From Pseudomonadota bacterium (GTDB taxonomy: Bacteria > Pseudomonadota > Gammaproteobacteria > Burkholderiales > Rhodocyclaceae): a stretch of DNA of 64,000 bases. Location of the stretch: contig JAFEFC010000011.1 of NCBI GenBank assembly GCA_018240785.1, positions 187,435 to 251,434 on the forward strand, written 5' to 3'. The notes under the pieces were generated by a model that was not told the DNA's origin, did not search any database, and saw only the letters and a program-made list of their open reading frames with translations. Of this stretch, positions 10,312 through 20,992 are shown piece by piece. The first letter of the stretch is position 1. Every line of letters begins with the position of its first letter. A program made the position numbers and the translations under genes.

Positions 10312-12696
10312 TCAGCGCCGCGTGCGCGGATCGGCAAATGGCAGGTCCGCGCTGACGAGGGACGAGCGAGGCTCGAAAGGCACCCGCAGCATCACGCCCG
10401 CATGGGCGTGATCGTAGCCCGGCGCCGATGACACCGCGGCGTAGGCGCCGACGATGAGGTGTGGCGCCAGCAGGCGCGCCCATTGCACCTCCAGGTTGGC
10501 GGCCAGCCCGCGCGTCGTGGTCTCGGCGTATTGGCCGCCATCCGCGGGCCGTGCAGGGAAACGCGGCGCAGCGTCCTCGTCGGCACTTCCATGGAGGATG
10601 GTGCCCACCGCACGCCATTGCTGGCGCTGGTTTTCCGCGCTCAGCGCATCGACCAGCAGGCCCCATTGCAGGCTGCGCTGCGGGCTGTAGTAGCCGCCAT
10701 GGCCGTAGGTGAAATAGCGCAGGTTGCGCTGGTAGGCCGAATACTGCAGCAGCGGCCCGACACGCAGGTAGTCGAAGCCTTCGGGCTTCAGGTCGTAGGC
10801 CAGGCTGCCGGAGAGCTGGTAGCGATGGTTGTCGGCGACATCGTGGCCGTCGAGCTCGGCCCATTCCGCCCCCAGCGCCGCGCTCAGGCGCCCGCCCGGC
10901 GCCCACACGCCCAGCACCGATGCGCCTCGCTCGAGCACGCCGCCCCAGCGCTGCCCCAGCACCGGGTCGCGCGTACCAGAATATGCAAGCAGGCTGGGCC
11001 CGACGACGCGCTGAAAGACCTGTGCGGTGGCGCTGTAGGGATCGCGATAGTAGGTCAGGCCGAAGTCACCGGTGGCGCTCGACGACACTGCGCCACCGGC
11101 GGGAGAGGAGCCGAGGCTGCCGAACAGTGTGAGATCCGGCAGCTCCCAGCGCGCCGACACGCGGCCCTGCGCCGTCTTGTCCTCCTCGAGCGGCGGATAG
11201 GCATCCGGGGCAGTGTGGCGCCAGCCGAGATCGGCGTTGCCGCCCGGTCGGCCGGCCCGTAGCGACGCTCCTTGCGCCTCGATGCGCAGCCGCACTTCGC
11301 CCGCCATGCCCTCCACACCGACGCGCTGCGTCCACATGGTGAGGCGGTCCAGGCCAGAATCGCCGCTGGTACGCGACAGCTCGGCAGTGGCATCGACCGC
11401 CCAGCCGATGCGCCCCGGTGCGGTGGCGTGGTGCGGGTCGAGGCGTTCGGCGAGATCGAATTGCTTGCGTGCGAAGGCTCGATCGCGCTGCTCGGCGCCC
11501 AGGATGCGGGCCACCAGGGGGAGCCGGTCCGCAAGCGCGGCGAGACGCTCATCCTCGCCTGCGCCCCTGAGACTCTCGATGAGGCCGTAAACCGGGCCGG
11601 GATCGTCCGACTGCGCTGCGAGCCGTTCGAATCGTCCGGCAGCCGCCCTGGCATCGCCGGTGCGCAAAGCCGACCAGGCGACGAGCGGCTCCAGGTCGGG
11701 GCGGGCGATGCCGAGCGAGGACAAGGTCGCCGCGTGTTCGAGCACCTCGGCGTGGCGCCCGGATTCATAGGCGGCAACCATGGCCGCGGCCAGTGAATCC
11801 CCGCATGCCATCGCGATGCGTGCGGATTGGCGCGCGTTGTCGCAGGCAAGCCGCCTCGATTCATCCGCCAAAGCGCTCGCGCGCCATGCCAGGATCTGGC
11901 CGTAGAGCGCCGGCTCGGCGGCCGACTCCAGCGCCGATACCGAGGCGACCGCGGAGAAGAATGTGGCCGCCTGCGCCGGCCGCCCGGCATCGAGCAGCAT
12001 CCAGCCCAGCGTCGTCATGGCCTCTGCGCGCCGCGGCTCGGCGATCTCTCGCGCCAACTGCAATGCAGACACCTCCTCGCCGTCGAGCGCCGCCTGGCGT
12101 GCCAGTGCAAGCAGGGCCTGGTCCTTGCCTTCCTGCGCCTCGCCTGCCCGCCCCCATTGCGCCGCGCGATCGAACCAGCTTGCAGCCGCATCGGCTGCCT
12201 GCCGCTGCAGCGCGAGCCACCCCAGCAGCAGCGCGCCGCCGCCATCACGGCGGGCCTGCACCTCGCGCCCCACCGCGGACAGGCGCTCGGCGGACAGTGC
12301 GCGCACGCCCTCGGCGTCCAGCCGTCCGAGATTGGCGAGGGTTGCGCCGTAGCGATCGTCGCGCCGGCTGGCCGAGCCGGGCTGCGCGAGCGCCCGCCTG
12401 GCAACGCTCCGGTGATCGACGGCGGAGTGCGCCGCAGCCGGCGAAGGCTCGAGCACGGGACGACGACCGGTACCCTGGTCGAAATCGGTCGCGTGGCCGG
12501 CAAGTGCGTCGCGCGCGGCGCGCTGCGTCGTCGGTGCGGCTTGCTGGCGCTCGATCTCGACTGCGTTCGTGCGGCGCTCGACGGCGAGCCCCTGCTCGGC
12601 CGCAACCAGCGCCGGCGAGGCTGCGAACGCGCCGATCAGCAGCGATGCGAGGGCCAGCGGCGAAGGCACGCGGACGGGGCAATTCGATGGCTTCAC
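10312..12696 (-). CDS. bcsC: Cellulose secretion protein BcsC, short form
   Basis: A 794-residue exported protein: a signal peptide (MKPSNCPVRVPSPLALASLL to about residue 33), an Ala-rich helical region resembling TPR repeats (about 130-400), then a BcsC-type outer-membrane beta-barrel domain (about 430-785; DFGLTYYRDPYSATAQVFQR, YGHGGYYSPQ). BcsC forms the periplasmic scaffold and outer-membrane exit for cellulose. Typical BcsC proteins exceed 1100 residues, so the TPR part here is roughly half the usual length, while the barrel looks complete. The start codon overlaps the bcsZ stop (ATGA), so translation is coupled. Last gene of the bcs operon. Confidence 0.85.
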   Translation of the reverse strand: MKPSNCPVRVPSPLALASLLIGAFAASPALVAAEQGLAVERRTNAVEIERQQAAPTTQRAARDALAGHATDFDQGTGRRPVLEPSPAAAHSAVDHRSVARRALAQPGSASRRDDRYGATLANLGRLDAEGVRALSAERLSAVGREVQARRDGGGALLLGWLALQRQAADAAASWFDRAAQWGRAGEAQEGKDQALLALARQAALDGEEVSALQLAREIAEPRRAEAMTTLGWMLLDAGRPAQAATFFSAVASVSALESAAEPALYGQILAWRASALADESRRLACDNARQSARIAMACGDSLAAAMVAAYESGRHAEVLEHAATLSSLGIARPDLEPLVAWSALRTGDARAAAGRFERLAAQSDDPGPVYGLIESLRGAGEDERLAALADRLPLVARILGAEQRDRAFARKQFDLAERLDPHHATAPGRIGWAVDATAELSRTSGDSGLDRLTMWTQRVGVEGMAGEVRLRIEAQGASLRAGRPGGNADLGWRHTAPDAYPPLEEDKTAQGRVSARWELPDLTLFGSLGSSPAGGAVSSSATGDFGLTYYRDPYSATAQVFQRVVGPSLLAYSGTRDPVLGQRWGGVLERGASVLGVWAPGGRLSAALGAEWAELDGHDVADNHRYQLSGSLAYDLKPEGFDYLRVGPLLQYSAYQRNLRYFTYGHGGYYSPQRSLQWGLLVDALSAENQRQQWRAVGTILHGSADEDAAPRFPARPADGGQYAETTTRGLAANLEVQWARLLAPHLIVGAYAAVSSAPGYDHAHAGVMLRVPFEPRSSLVSADLPFADPRTRR

Positions 12697-13763
12697 TGAC
12701 GCATCTCCGCAAGTGCAAGATGGGAAAGCAGGAGCAGGCTCCAGGCGTAGTAGCCGTCATCGGCCGCTGGCACCGGCAGCGTCGCCGCCGGCGGGACGTT
12801 GTGGGTGACGCGGGCACGCGCCACCTGCGAAACCGCGGCCATGCCGGTCGACCAGGCATATTCGGCCACACGGCCATCCACCAGATCCATCCAGGCCGGC
12901 GGCGGACGCTCGCCGAACTCCGCCCACCAACGCAGATAGGGCGCCAGCAGGGAAGGATCGGAATGCACGCTCCATGCCAGATGCAAGGGCACGCGGACCG
13001 CATTGTAGCCATACCGCGGCTCGAAGCGGGCCGATGGCGCCAGGCCTCCCGCCGAGATGTCGAGCCAGTCGGGTGCGAGCTTTGCCGCACCGAAACGCGC
13101 CTCCGCAAGGAGGTTTCGGCCCGACTCCGCCAGTTGCCGCCAGGGCCCTTCGGCGAAGGCCAGCGCGAGCTGGTCGAGCGCGGGGAACACCCAGTAGGAC
13201 GGATTGACGGTGACCACGCCGCCCGGCTCGGTCGCATCGAAACCGTGCACGCCCGGCAGCAGCACGAGCCGGCCGTGACGGCGCACCACCTGATGGGCCG
13301 CCAGCGCCTGCGCGATGCCGGCAGCCTCCTGGCGGTAGGGCTCGGCGCCCCAGCGATCGGCGGCACGCAGCAGCGCCCAGGCGATCAGCAGATCGCCGTC
13401 GCTCGCGTTGTTGGAATCGGTGACGCAGTCACCGGCAGCCTGCTGGCACGGACCGAACCGCCACGCGAAAAGCCCGTCCGGCCGCGCGAGCGTCTGCTTC
13501 GTCCACGCGAAGAGCGCATCGAAGCTGTGCCTGTCGTCAGCGGCGACCGCCAGGAGCATGCCGTAGCCCTGCCCTTCGCTGTGGGTGATGCCGCCGTTAT
13601 CGACGTCGATCACCCGGCCGTCGGTGATGAAGCGCGTGCGGAAGCCCTCCCACAGCGCGGGATCCAGATGTCCCGCGTGCGGGAGCTGGAGCTCCGGCGC
13701 AGGCCGCATGCAGGACAGGGTGCACAGCGCCAGGAGCACCATGACGGCGCGCCGCCAGATCAT
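12693..13763 (-). CDS. bcsZ: Endo-1,4-glucanase, glycoside hydrolase family 8 (BcsZ)
   Basis: A 356-residue periplasmic or secreted cellulase that trims glucan during cellulose export. It has an N-terminal hydrophobic signal (MIWRRAVMVLLALCTLSC). The GH8 general-acid Glu is in HSEGQGYG (E63), and the full family signature is present as ASDGDLLIAWALLRAADRW (residues 120-138). At the position where E. coli BcsZ has its catalytic base Asp243 (SYDAIRV), this protein reads GYNAVRV with Asn254. Start 13763 is chosen because it directly precedes the signal peptide and follows the bcsB stop by 7 bases. It overlaps bcsC by 4 bases. Confidence 0.9.
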   Translation of the reverse strand: MIWRRAVMVLLALCTLSCMRPAPELQLPHAGHLDPALWEGFRTRFITDGRVIDVDNGGITHSEGQGYGMLLAVAADDRHSFDALFAWTKQTLARPDGLFAWRFGPCQQAAGDCVTDSNNASDGDLLIAWALLRAADRWGAEPYRQEAAGIAQALAAHQVVRRHGRLVLLPGVHGFDATEPGGVVTVNPSYWVFPALDQLALAFAEGPWRQLAESGRNLLAEARFGAAKLAPDWLDISAGGLAPSARFEPRYGYNAVRVPLHLAWSVHSDPSLLAPYLRWWAEFGERPPPAWMDLVDGRVAEYAWSTGMAAVSQVARARVTHNVPPAATLPVPAADDGYYAWSLLLLSHLALAEMRQ

Positions 13764-13770
13764 CCGCGTC

Positions 13771-16068
13771 TCACTCACCGCGTTCGATGCGTCCGCGACG
13801 GCCGCGCAGCAGCACACGGGCGCTTACGACGACGAGCACAACCGCGGCCAGCAGCGCAAGCAGCACATACCACGGGTTGGCCGTCAGATAGAGCCGCAGT
13901 TGCGTCCATCGCCCCTGTTCGCCGGCCGTAAAGGGTTCGGCGACCCTGAGCGTAGTGACCGCATCGTCCACTCCACCCCACACTGCCAGATCACCGCCAA
14001 GGCGTGACCACACCTCGGGGCGCACGAGGTCCTGGACGCGAGCGGCGAGCCGATCCGCGTCAGCCGCAGCGATCACCGTGAGCGTCGCGGCGTCGGCGCT
14101 ACGCGGGTTGCGCAGCGCCGCAATGCCGCCGAGATCGCCCAGGCCACCGTCCTGCTGCACCCGCCCGCGCATGCCAGGCGCCTGGCCCCTGGCTCCGCCT
14201 TGCAGCAGCGCGTCCATGAGCACGGAGAAGAAGCCGTGCGTGGCCGCCCGCCCCTCGTCGCGCATGTCGTTGAGCGCCTGGTAGGGCCAACTCACCGAGC
14301 GGCCGAGCGCCGCCGACCAGGATGCAAAAAGATCGTCCGGCAACTGCGCAGCCGGTGCCAGCAGCAGCACGCGTCCGGCGAGCTTGTCGCCATCCATCCC
14401 GACCTGCAGCGTCCAGCCCTCCTGCGGCGCACCTGCCACCTGGGCGAGCTTGCCGAGCAGCGTCAACGCGCTGCCGACCTCGGCCGCGGAGCTCACCACC
14501 AGGCGCGGCTCGAGCTTGCCATCGGTGGAGAAATACGGATAGCCGGTGGTGCGCAGCAGACCCAGATCCGGTTGCAGCGCGGCGGAGGCGAAAGGCGGCA
14601 TGACGATGCGCGAGCTGCCGCCGATCTGGGCCACCAGGTGATCGCCGTCGACGCTGACGCATTCTCCGCTCGCCACCTCGGGCCTGAGGCTGAAATCGAA
14701 GCGGACCGTATTGACGCCCGGCACCAGCGCGCGGGCCGGCAGCACGATGCGGTAATCGCGATAGGCGACGCCGTTCTTGTCCTCCAGCGGCCTGCCGTGG
14801 ACGAAGCGGTCGTTCACCGTGACGTTCATCACCGAGCCAGGACCCATGCCGGCCCCGTAGGCCAGGTCGACCAGCAGTTCGACCTCGGCGGACTCCTCCG
14901 GGTAATAGTCGGCGGGAACCTGCAGGTTCAGCCTGGCCGTGTGGGCGCCAGCGCCGCGAAAAGCGGCGTCGGCGAAACCCAGCGTGGCGAAGGTGTAGCG
15001 GCGGTCGGCGCCGAGCACGCGGCCGGAAAGCTGAGCGAGCCCGGGAGTCCGGCGCTCGCCGCCAAGCTGCGTCACGCGCGGAACCGGGTTGAGCGCGTCG
15101 TCCATCACGGCGAGCAGGCTGGCCGCGCTCGCCACCTCGTCAGCGCTGTTTCCGGTCACCACCAGCAGGCTGGCCGGGCCAGCCGCGGCGCGCGCCTGGC
15201 GCTCGATGGCCAGATGCGGTCCCTTGATGTCGGACAGCATCGCGGCGGGCAGCAAGGGCCGCAGCTCGTCGACCGTACCCACGAGCACCTGCGCGCCCTG
15301 AGCAGGGGATTCAGGCAGTTGCGCCGCGCCCGCAGGCACGCTGGCATGCTCGATGGTGAGTGGTGCGAACTGCCGGCGCAGCGCCAGCGCCTGGGCGACA
15401 CGCGGCAACGCCCGCGAAATGACAGGCGCCGCAGCGCCTTCCACCGTCAGCAGGCGCACCTGCGCCAGGCCGCCGATGCCGGGCGAGAACAGCGCGCCCA
15501 CATCCTTCAGCAGCAGCGCGCGGTCGCGGTCCTCGACGCGGTAGTGCAGTTGGGAGCCATGCAGGTCGAGCTCGGTCCACAACTCGGCAAGCCCCGGGGA
15601 TTCGCAGCGGTCGAGCACATGCTGCACGACCGCGAAGCTGAGCTTGTTGTAGCCCGGCTTCCAGCGCTCCGCCGGCAGCCGGACGCGTGCCGTGCCCACC
15701 GGCTGCTTGGGATCGAGGGGGATCTGCGCCAGGGTGAGATCGTTCAGGCGCACGGCGAGCGTCGAGCGGCCCGACACCAGCGCGATCGAGTTGGAGAACT
15801 TCAGCTCCACGGTCGCTTCGCGCATGTCGACCGCAGGCGACAGCGGAATGTAGAGATCGCGCTCCGCCGCCGCCCCTTGCAACATCAGGGGCCCAGGCTT
15901 CGCGGCGAACTGCGACAGGCGCACGCTCGCTTCATCAACCGCGGCGACGCTCGTGCCCGCTGCGAGGGCAGCAAACAGCAGAATGAGGCCCCCGATCGCC
16001 CGCGACACGCGGCCGCGCAGCCGAGCCAAAAGCACATCAGCCAGAATCTTGTTGTTATTCATCATCAT
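13771..16068 (-). CDS. bcsB: Cellulose synthase regulatory/periplasmic subunit BcsB
   Basis: A 765-residue subunit that anchors BcsA and guides the glucan through the periplasm. It has an N-terminal signal sequence (about residues 22-43). Two repeated carbohydrate-binding/flavodoxin-like halves are suggested by VRLNDLTLAQIPLDP and VNVTVNDRFVHGRPLEDKNG-like segments. A C-terminal membrane anchor WYVLLALLAAVVLVVVSARV is followed by a basic tail. Three consecutive ATG codons occur at the start (16068, 16065, 16062). It lies 9 bases after the bcsA stop. No BcsA-BcsB fusion, unlike some Acetobacteraceae. Confidence 0.93.
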   Translation of the reverse strand: MMMNNNKILADVLLARLRGRVSRAIGGLILLFAALAAGTSVAAVDEASVRLSQFAAKPGPLMLQGAAAERDLYIPLSPAVDMREATVELKFSNSIALVSGRSTLAVRLNDLTLAQIPLDPKQPVGTARVRLPAERWKPGYNKLSFAVVQHVLDRCESPGLAELWTELDLHGSQLHYRVEDRDRALLLKDVGALFSPGIGGLAQVRLLTVEGAAAPVISRALPRVAQALALRRQFAPLTIEHASVPAGAAQLPESPAQGAQVLVGTVDELRPLLPAAMLSDIKGPHLAIERQARAAAGPASLLVVTGNSADEVASAASLLAVMDDALNPVPRVTQLGGERRTPGLAQLSGRVLGADRRYTFATLGFADAAFRGAGAHTARLNLQVPADYYPEESAEVELLVDLAYGAGMGPGSVMNVTVNDRFVHGRPLEDKNGVAYRDYRIVLPARALVPGVNTVRFDFSLRPEVASGECVSVDGDHLVAQIGGSSRIVMPPFASAALQPDLGLLRTTGYPYFSTDGKLEPRLVVSSAAEVGSALTLLGKLAQVAGAPQEGWTLQVGMDGDKLAGRVLLLAPAAQLPDDLFASWSAALGRSVSWPYQALNDMRDEGRAATHGFFSVLMDALLQGGARGQAPGMRGRVQQDGGLGDLGGIAALRNPRSADAATLTVIAAADADRLAARVQDLVRPEVWSRLGGDLAVWGGVDDAVTTLRVAEPFTAGEQGRWTQLRLYLTANPWYVLLALLAAVVLVVVSARVLLRGRRGRIERGE

Positions 16069-16077
16069 CGGTCCACT

Positions 16078-18378
16078 TCAGGGTGCAGGATCCGCATGCG
16101 CGGACCCCGGCACGATTTGCGGGGCAACAGGCTGCGCGACGCTGCGCGCGCGGCGGCGCCGACCGAACCATTCGACATGCATTTTCACGGGTTTCACCAT
16201 CAGGTTCAGCATCATTCGCAAGGCTGTGCCGAAGGATATCGGCCGCGAGCGCCGTTGCTGAAAGAAAAGCCAACGCGCGCTGTCGCCGTACGCCAGTGTC
16301 ACTGCGTCGTCCGCGTGCCTGGGGTCGGAGAGGTCGAACTCCGCGCCGATGATGAGGCCGGCAGCCGTCGCCTCGAGCTTGCGCACGATGGCCGGCAGGC
16401 GCAACGTGCGCTCCGCCGCCTGCGAAAACGAAGCGAGCGAGAAGCGAAGCCCCACAGCCAGTCCGGACGCATCGATGCCCTTGACCGTGATGCGGGCGCC
16501 GCGCGCCGACACATCGTCGATCGAACAGGCGAAGGTGCGCCCCTCACCCAGGCTTGCGCTGCCCTCCTCCAGCACCGGCATGCGCGGCACGTTGCGGCGC
16601 TGACGCCGCTCGATCAGCACGCCCAGCGCCGCCAGCACGGTAAGGAAGTTGAACAGGTTCCACAAGATGACGATGGTGGTGATGCCGCGCACCAGAGGGT
16701 ATTCCACCAGGCGATAGGCGCCCCCCAGAAAGGCGAGCCCAGTCAGGGCGAACAGGACGTAGAACGGCATCGCCAGCGGCGACAGGAAATCGTCTTCCAT
16801 CGTTGCGCCTTTCGGCGTCACGAGGAAAGACGGTTTGCGCGGGTTGACCAGCACGCGGCACACCGCGACGAAGGAAAACAGGCACTGGACGATCTCGTAC
16901 AGCTCGGAGATCAGCGGCCACCGCGTGCGCCCGAAGAGCAGGTTGGAGACGATGTAGGTGGCCAGCACGTGCGGCAGCGCATACGCCAGGATCTGCGGCA
17001 CCGAGGCGTTATAGACCTGCAGGCCGAAGATGAGGAAGGCCAGTGGCGCGGCGACGAAGATCAGGCGCGAAAACGGAAACAGCCAGAACAGGATCGAGCT
17101 CATGTAGCCGATGCGCTGACCGAAGCTCAGCCCGGCGGCGAAGAAGGGCCGCTTGAGCAGCAGGATCTGCGTCATGCCCTGCGCCCACCGCGTACGCTGC
17201 GTGACGAAGCTGGTCAAGGTTTCGGGCGCCAGGCCCGCCACCAGCGGAAGGTCCACATAGACGGAGCGGTAGCCGCGGCGATGCAGTTCGAACGCGGTCT
17301 CGGCATCCTCGGTGATCGTGTCGCCGGCCAGCCCGCCCACCTCGTCGAGGTGGCGCCGCCGCAATATGGCCGCGGAGCCACAGAAGAACGACGCGCCCCA
17401 GAAGTCCAGCCCGCGCTGGATGGTCCGGTAGAACATGTCGTTTTCGGACGGCATGCGGCGGAAGCCATCGAGGAGGTTGCGGTCGATCGGGTCGGGGTTG
17501 ACCATGAAGTGCGGGGTCTGCACCAGGAACACGTCGTCATGGCGCAGCATCCACGGCACGGTGCGGTCCAGGAAGTCGACCGTGGGAACGTGGTCGGCAT
17601 CGAGCACGGCGACCAGATCCCCGTCGGTACGGCCCAGCGCGTGGTTGAGGTTGCCGGCCTTTGCCCGCTCGTTGCGCGGGCGCGTCATATAGACCACGCC
17701 CAGGCGCGCGCACAGGGCCTTGAGCGCCGCCCGGCGAATCCGCGCCGCCCGCGCAACGGTCGGGTCAGCGCTGTTGAGCTTCTGCTCGGTGGCGCCATCG
17801 TCGAGCAGGTAGACGCGCAGCAGATGGCGCGGGTAACGCATCAGCAGCGCGGCCCGGAGGGTGACCTCGAGCAGGGCGGGGTCCTCGTTGTAGCTGGGCA
17901 CCAGCACATCGACACTGGGCAGCGGCGTGTCCTCGGGCAGGTCGCGCAGGCTCAGCAGCGGGCGGCGATAGGGGGCCACATTCACCACCATGCCGAGAAA
18001 GTGGACAGCAGCGGCATAGATCTCGGCCGCGAAGAGCAGCAGCACCGCGACCATCGACAGCCAATCGCTGGCGTGAAGCGTGGACGATGCGCGCCAGGCG
18101 AGATAGCGCAAGGTGATCGCGCCGCAGACGATGAGCACCACCAGCCGAAAGACCTCGGCGTGGCGCCCTTCGGCCGCCAGGCGCGCAAACCAGGCGATGG
18201 CCAGGAGCGCGATCGCGACCGGCAACTGGGCGACGAAGTCCAGCGGCACGAATGAGACCGCGACGACGAAAAGCAGCCCGCAGGCCATGAAGTAGCTGCA
18301 GAGCTGCTCGTTCATTCCCGCCACGCGGGTCGCCCCTGTCGAGGCGCTCGGCACCGGCTTGCCGGGCTCGCCGCTCAT
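16078..18378 (-). CDS. bcsA: Cellulose synthase catalytic subunit (UDP-forming) with PilZ domain
   Basis: Family 2 glycosyltransferase polymerising UDP-glucose in the inner membrane. The 766-residue product shows N-terminal membrane helices, then the GT2 motifs in order: VLVPSYNEDP, LLDDGATEQK, VLDADHVP, FFCGSAAI, TEDAET and QRTRWAQG (the Q-x-x-RW acceptor-site motif). More membrane helices follow. A C-terminal PilZ domain carries an arginine cluster (RRQRRNVPR) and DVSARG, the cyclic-di-GMP binding pattern, so activity is probably c-di-GMP dependent. Start 18378 overlaps the upstream orf stop as ATGA; an alternative ATG at 18315 is possible. Confidence 0.95.
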   Translation of the reverse strand: MSGEPGKPVPSASTGATRVAGMNEQLCSYFMACGLLFVVAVSFVPLDFVAQLPVAIALLAIAWFARLAAEGRHAEVFRLVVLIVCGAITLRYLAWRASSTLHASDWLSMVAVLLLFAAEIYAAAVHFLGMVVNVAPYRRPLLSLRDLPEDTPLPSVDVLVPSYNEDPALLEVTLRAALLMRYPRHLLRVYLLDDGATEQKLNSADPTVARAARIRRAALKALCARLGVVYMTRPRNERAKAGNLNHALGRTDGDLVAVLDADHVPTVDFLDRTVPWMLRHDDVFLVQTPHFMVNPDPIDRNLLDGFRRMPSENDMFYRTIQRGLDFWGASFFCGSAAILRRRHLDEVGGLAGDTITEDAETAFELHRRGYRSVYVDLPLVAGLAPETLTSFVTQRTRWAQGMTQILLLKRPFFAAGLSFGQRIGYMSSILFWLFPFSRLIFVAAPLAFLIFGLQVYNASVPQILAYALPHVLATYIVSNLLFGRTRWPLISELYEIVQCLFSFVAVCRVLVNPRKPSFLVTPKGATMEDDFLSPLAMPFYVLFALTGLAFLGGAYRLVEYPLVRGITTIVILWNLFNFLTVLAALGVLIERRQRRNVPRMPVLEEGSASLGEGRTFACSIDDVSARGARITVKGIDASGLAVGLRFSLASFSQAAERTLRLPAIVRKLEATAAGLIIGAEFDLSDPRHADDAVTLAYGDSARWLFFQQRRSRPISFGTALRMMLNLMVKPVKMHVEWFGRRRRARSVAQPVAPQIVPGSAHADPAP

Positions 18379-18842
18379 GCCGGAAGGATGACGCTCGGAT
18401 GAGCAGCGTTGATCACCAACCTGCCCCGACCATCGATACGGAGGCCGAGCTTGTAGAGATCGCGAGCGATGGTGTTGCGCACCGACGCCGTCCTTTTCTT
18501 CGCCCACAGCGACACCAGCGAGAGGATCGTCAGCGCGGGAAATGCGACCAGCCCCACCGCAAGCAGGGCCGCGGCATGCACAGCGGGCGTTCTGAGCACG
18601 AAGGCGATGACCGCAAATGCGAAGACGCCGAGTCCCGTTGCGCCCGCGTGCAGCAGCCGCAACCCAAGCAGAAGGCGCTCGCTTCGCAGCAAGCCATCCC
18701 GCATCCGGCGCAGTCCGTCGAGCGCGGCTTCATCCGTGGGGTGAAGTTCTTCAAGCGCTTCGACATACGCGAGCGGGGTATCACCGCCGAGAAGACTGGC
18801 ACGATGGAGGCGCAGAACATTCGGCAAGGAGTGAAAGGACAT
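18375..18842 (-). CDS. Unknown two-helix membrane protein heading the bcs operon
   Basis: A 155-residue protein, MSFHSLPNVLRLHRASLLGG..., that I do not recognise. Residues 1-60 are soluble and helical with an acidic segment (ALEELHPTDEAALDGLRRMRDG). Residues about 65-113 form two adjacent hydrophobic segments with a short turn, and the C-terminal 40 residues are basic and soluble. Both ends are therefore probably cytoplasmic. Its stop codon overlaps the bcsA start (ATGA), so production is tied to BcsA. It could be an accessory or assembly factor for the synthase, but it is not an evident BcsD, BcsQ, BcsE, BcsF or BcsG. Confidence 0.75.
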   Translation of the reverse strand: MSFHSLPNVLRLHRASLLGGDTPLAYVEALEELHPTDEAALDGLRRMRDGLLRSERLLLGLRLLHAGATGLGVFAFAVIAFVLRTPAVHAAALLAVGLVAFPALTILSLVSLWAKKRTASVRNTIARDLYKLGLRIDGRGRLVINAAHPSVILPA

Positions 18843-19230
18843 GGTGGAATCCGGCGGACAGCGGGTGTGAGCCGTGCGACGGGCAACCCGGGCGAGCTCG
18901 CCCAGGCATGATCCCGCGCGTTCTTGTTCGGGTGCCTCGAAGGCTAGGCGGTGTGCGCCGAACACACCATGCACTGCATCACGCAGACAGGAGTCGGCGG
19001 GCCGCTTCCGTCATGCAGCGTGATTTGGCTCACGTCCGCAAGTCGCTGCCGGTCGCTCCGGGGGCGCGATTCTAACAGAAGCGCCTCGCACAGATGCCGC
19101 CTCGCGTGAGCACGCGCGCTCGGTGCGGCAAAGTTCGCTGCTGCGGTAAACTGCTGGCCTCGCAAACTGGCTGCAGCCCCTCGGCCGCTTGCGCTGCTGT
19201 CGCCCTGACCAACTCCCTCCGCAGGAAACC
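18843..19230. other. Divergent intergenic region between the bcs operon and ettA
   Basis: 388 bases with no convincing gene. It must contain the bcs promoter (leftward) and the ettA promoter (rightward). Visible structure: the palindrome GGGCGAGCTCGCCC (18890-18903) and a hairpin GGTGTG/CACACC (18950-18955 with 18963-18968). A TAAACT -10-like box lies at 19147-19152 for ettA without a clear -35. Regulator sites cannot be assigned by eye. Confidence 0.4.
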
Positions 19231-20895
<1,665 letters not shown>

Positions 20896-20924
20896 CGGGC
20901 TTAGAAGACGCAGCTCCGGAAGCG

Positions 20925-20956
20925 ACGCAGCCCCCGGAAGGGGGCTGTGTGCTTTT
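20925..20956 (+). terminator. Terminator of ettA
   Basis: ACGCAGCCCCC (20925-20935) pairs with GGGGGCTGTGT (20940-20950), allowing one G-T pair, around a GGAA tetraloop, followed by GCTTTTC. It lies 30 bases after the ettA stop. Confidence 0.75.
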
Positions 20957-20992
20957 CAACGTGGCGCGGCTGGCACCGCTGCCAGCCTGCCG

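Noticed and set aside
14200-18255. 1351-residue open frame on the plus strand opposite bcsB and bcsA
   Set aside because: High GC with third-position bias keeps antisense frames open. The product is Arg/His/Gln-rich without domains, while the minus-strand proteins have clear motifs.
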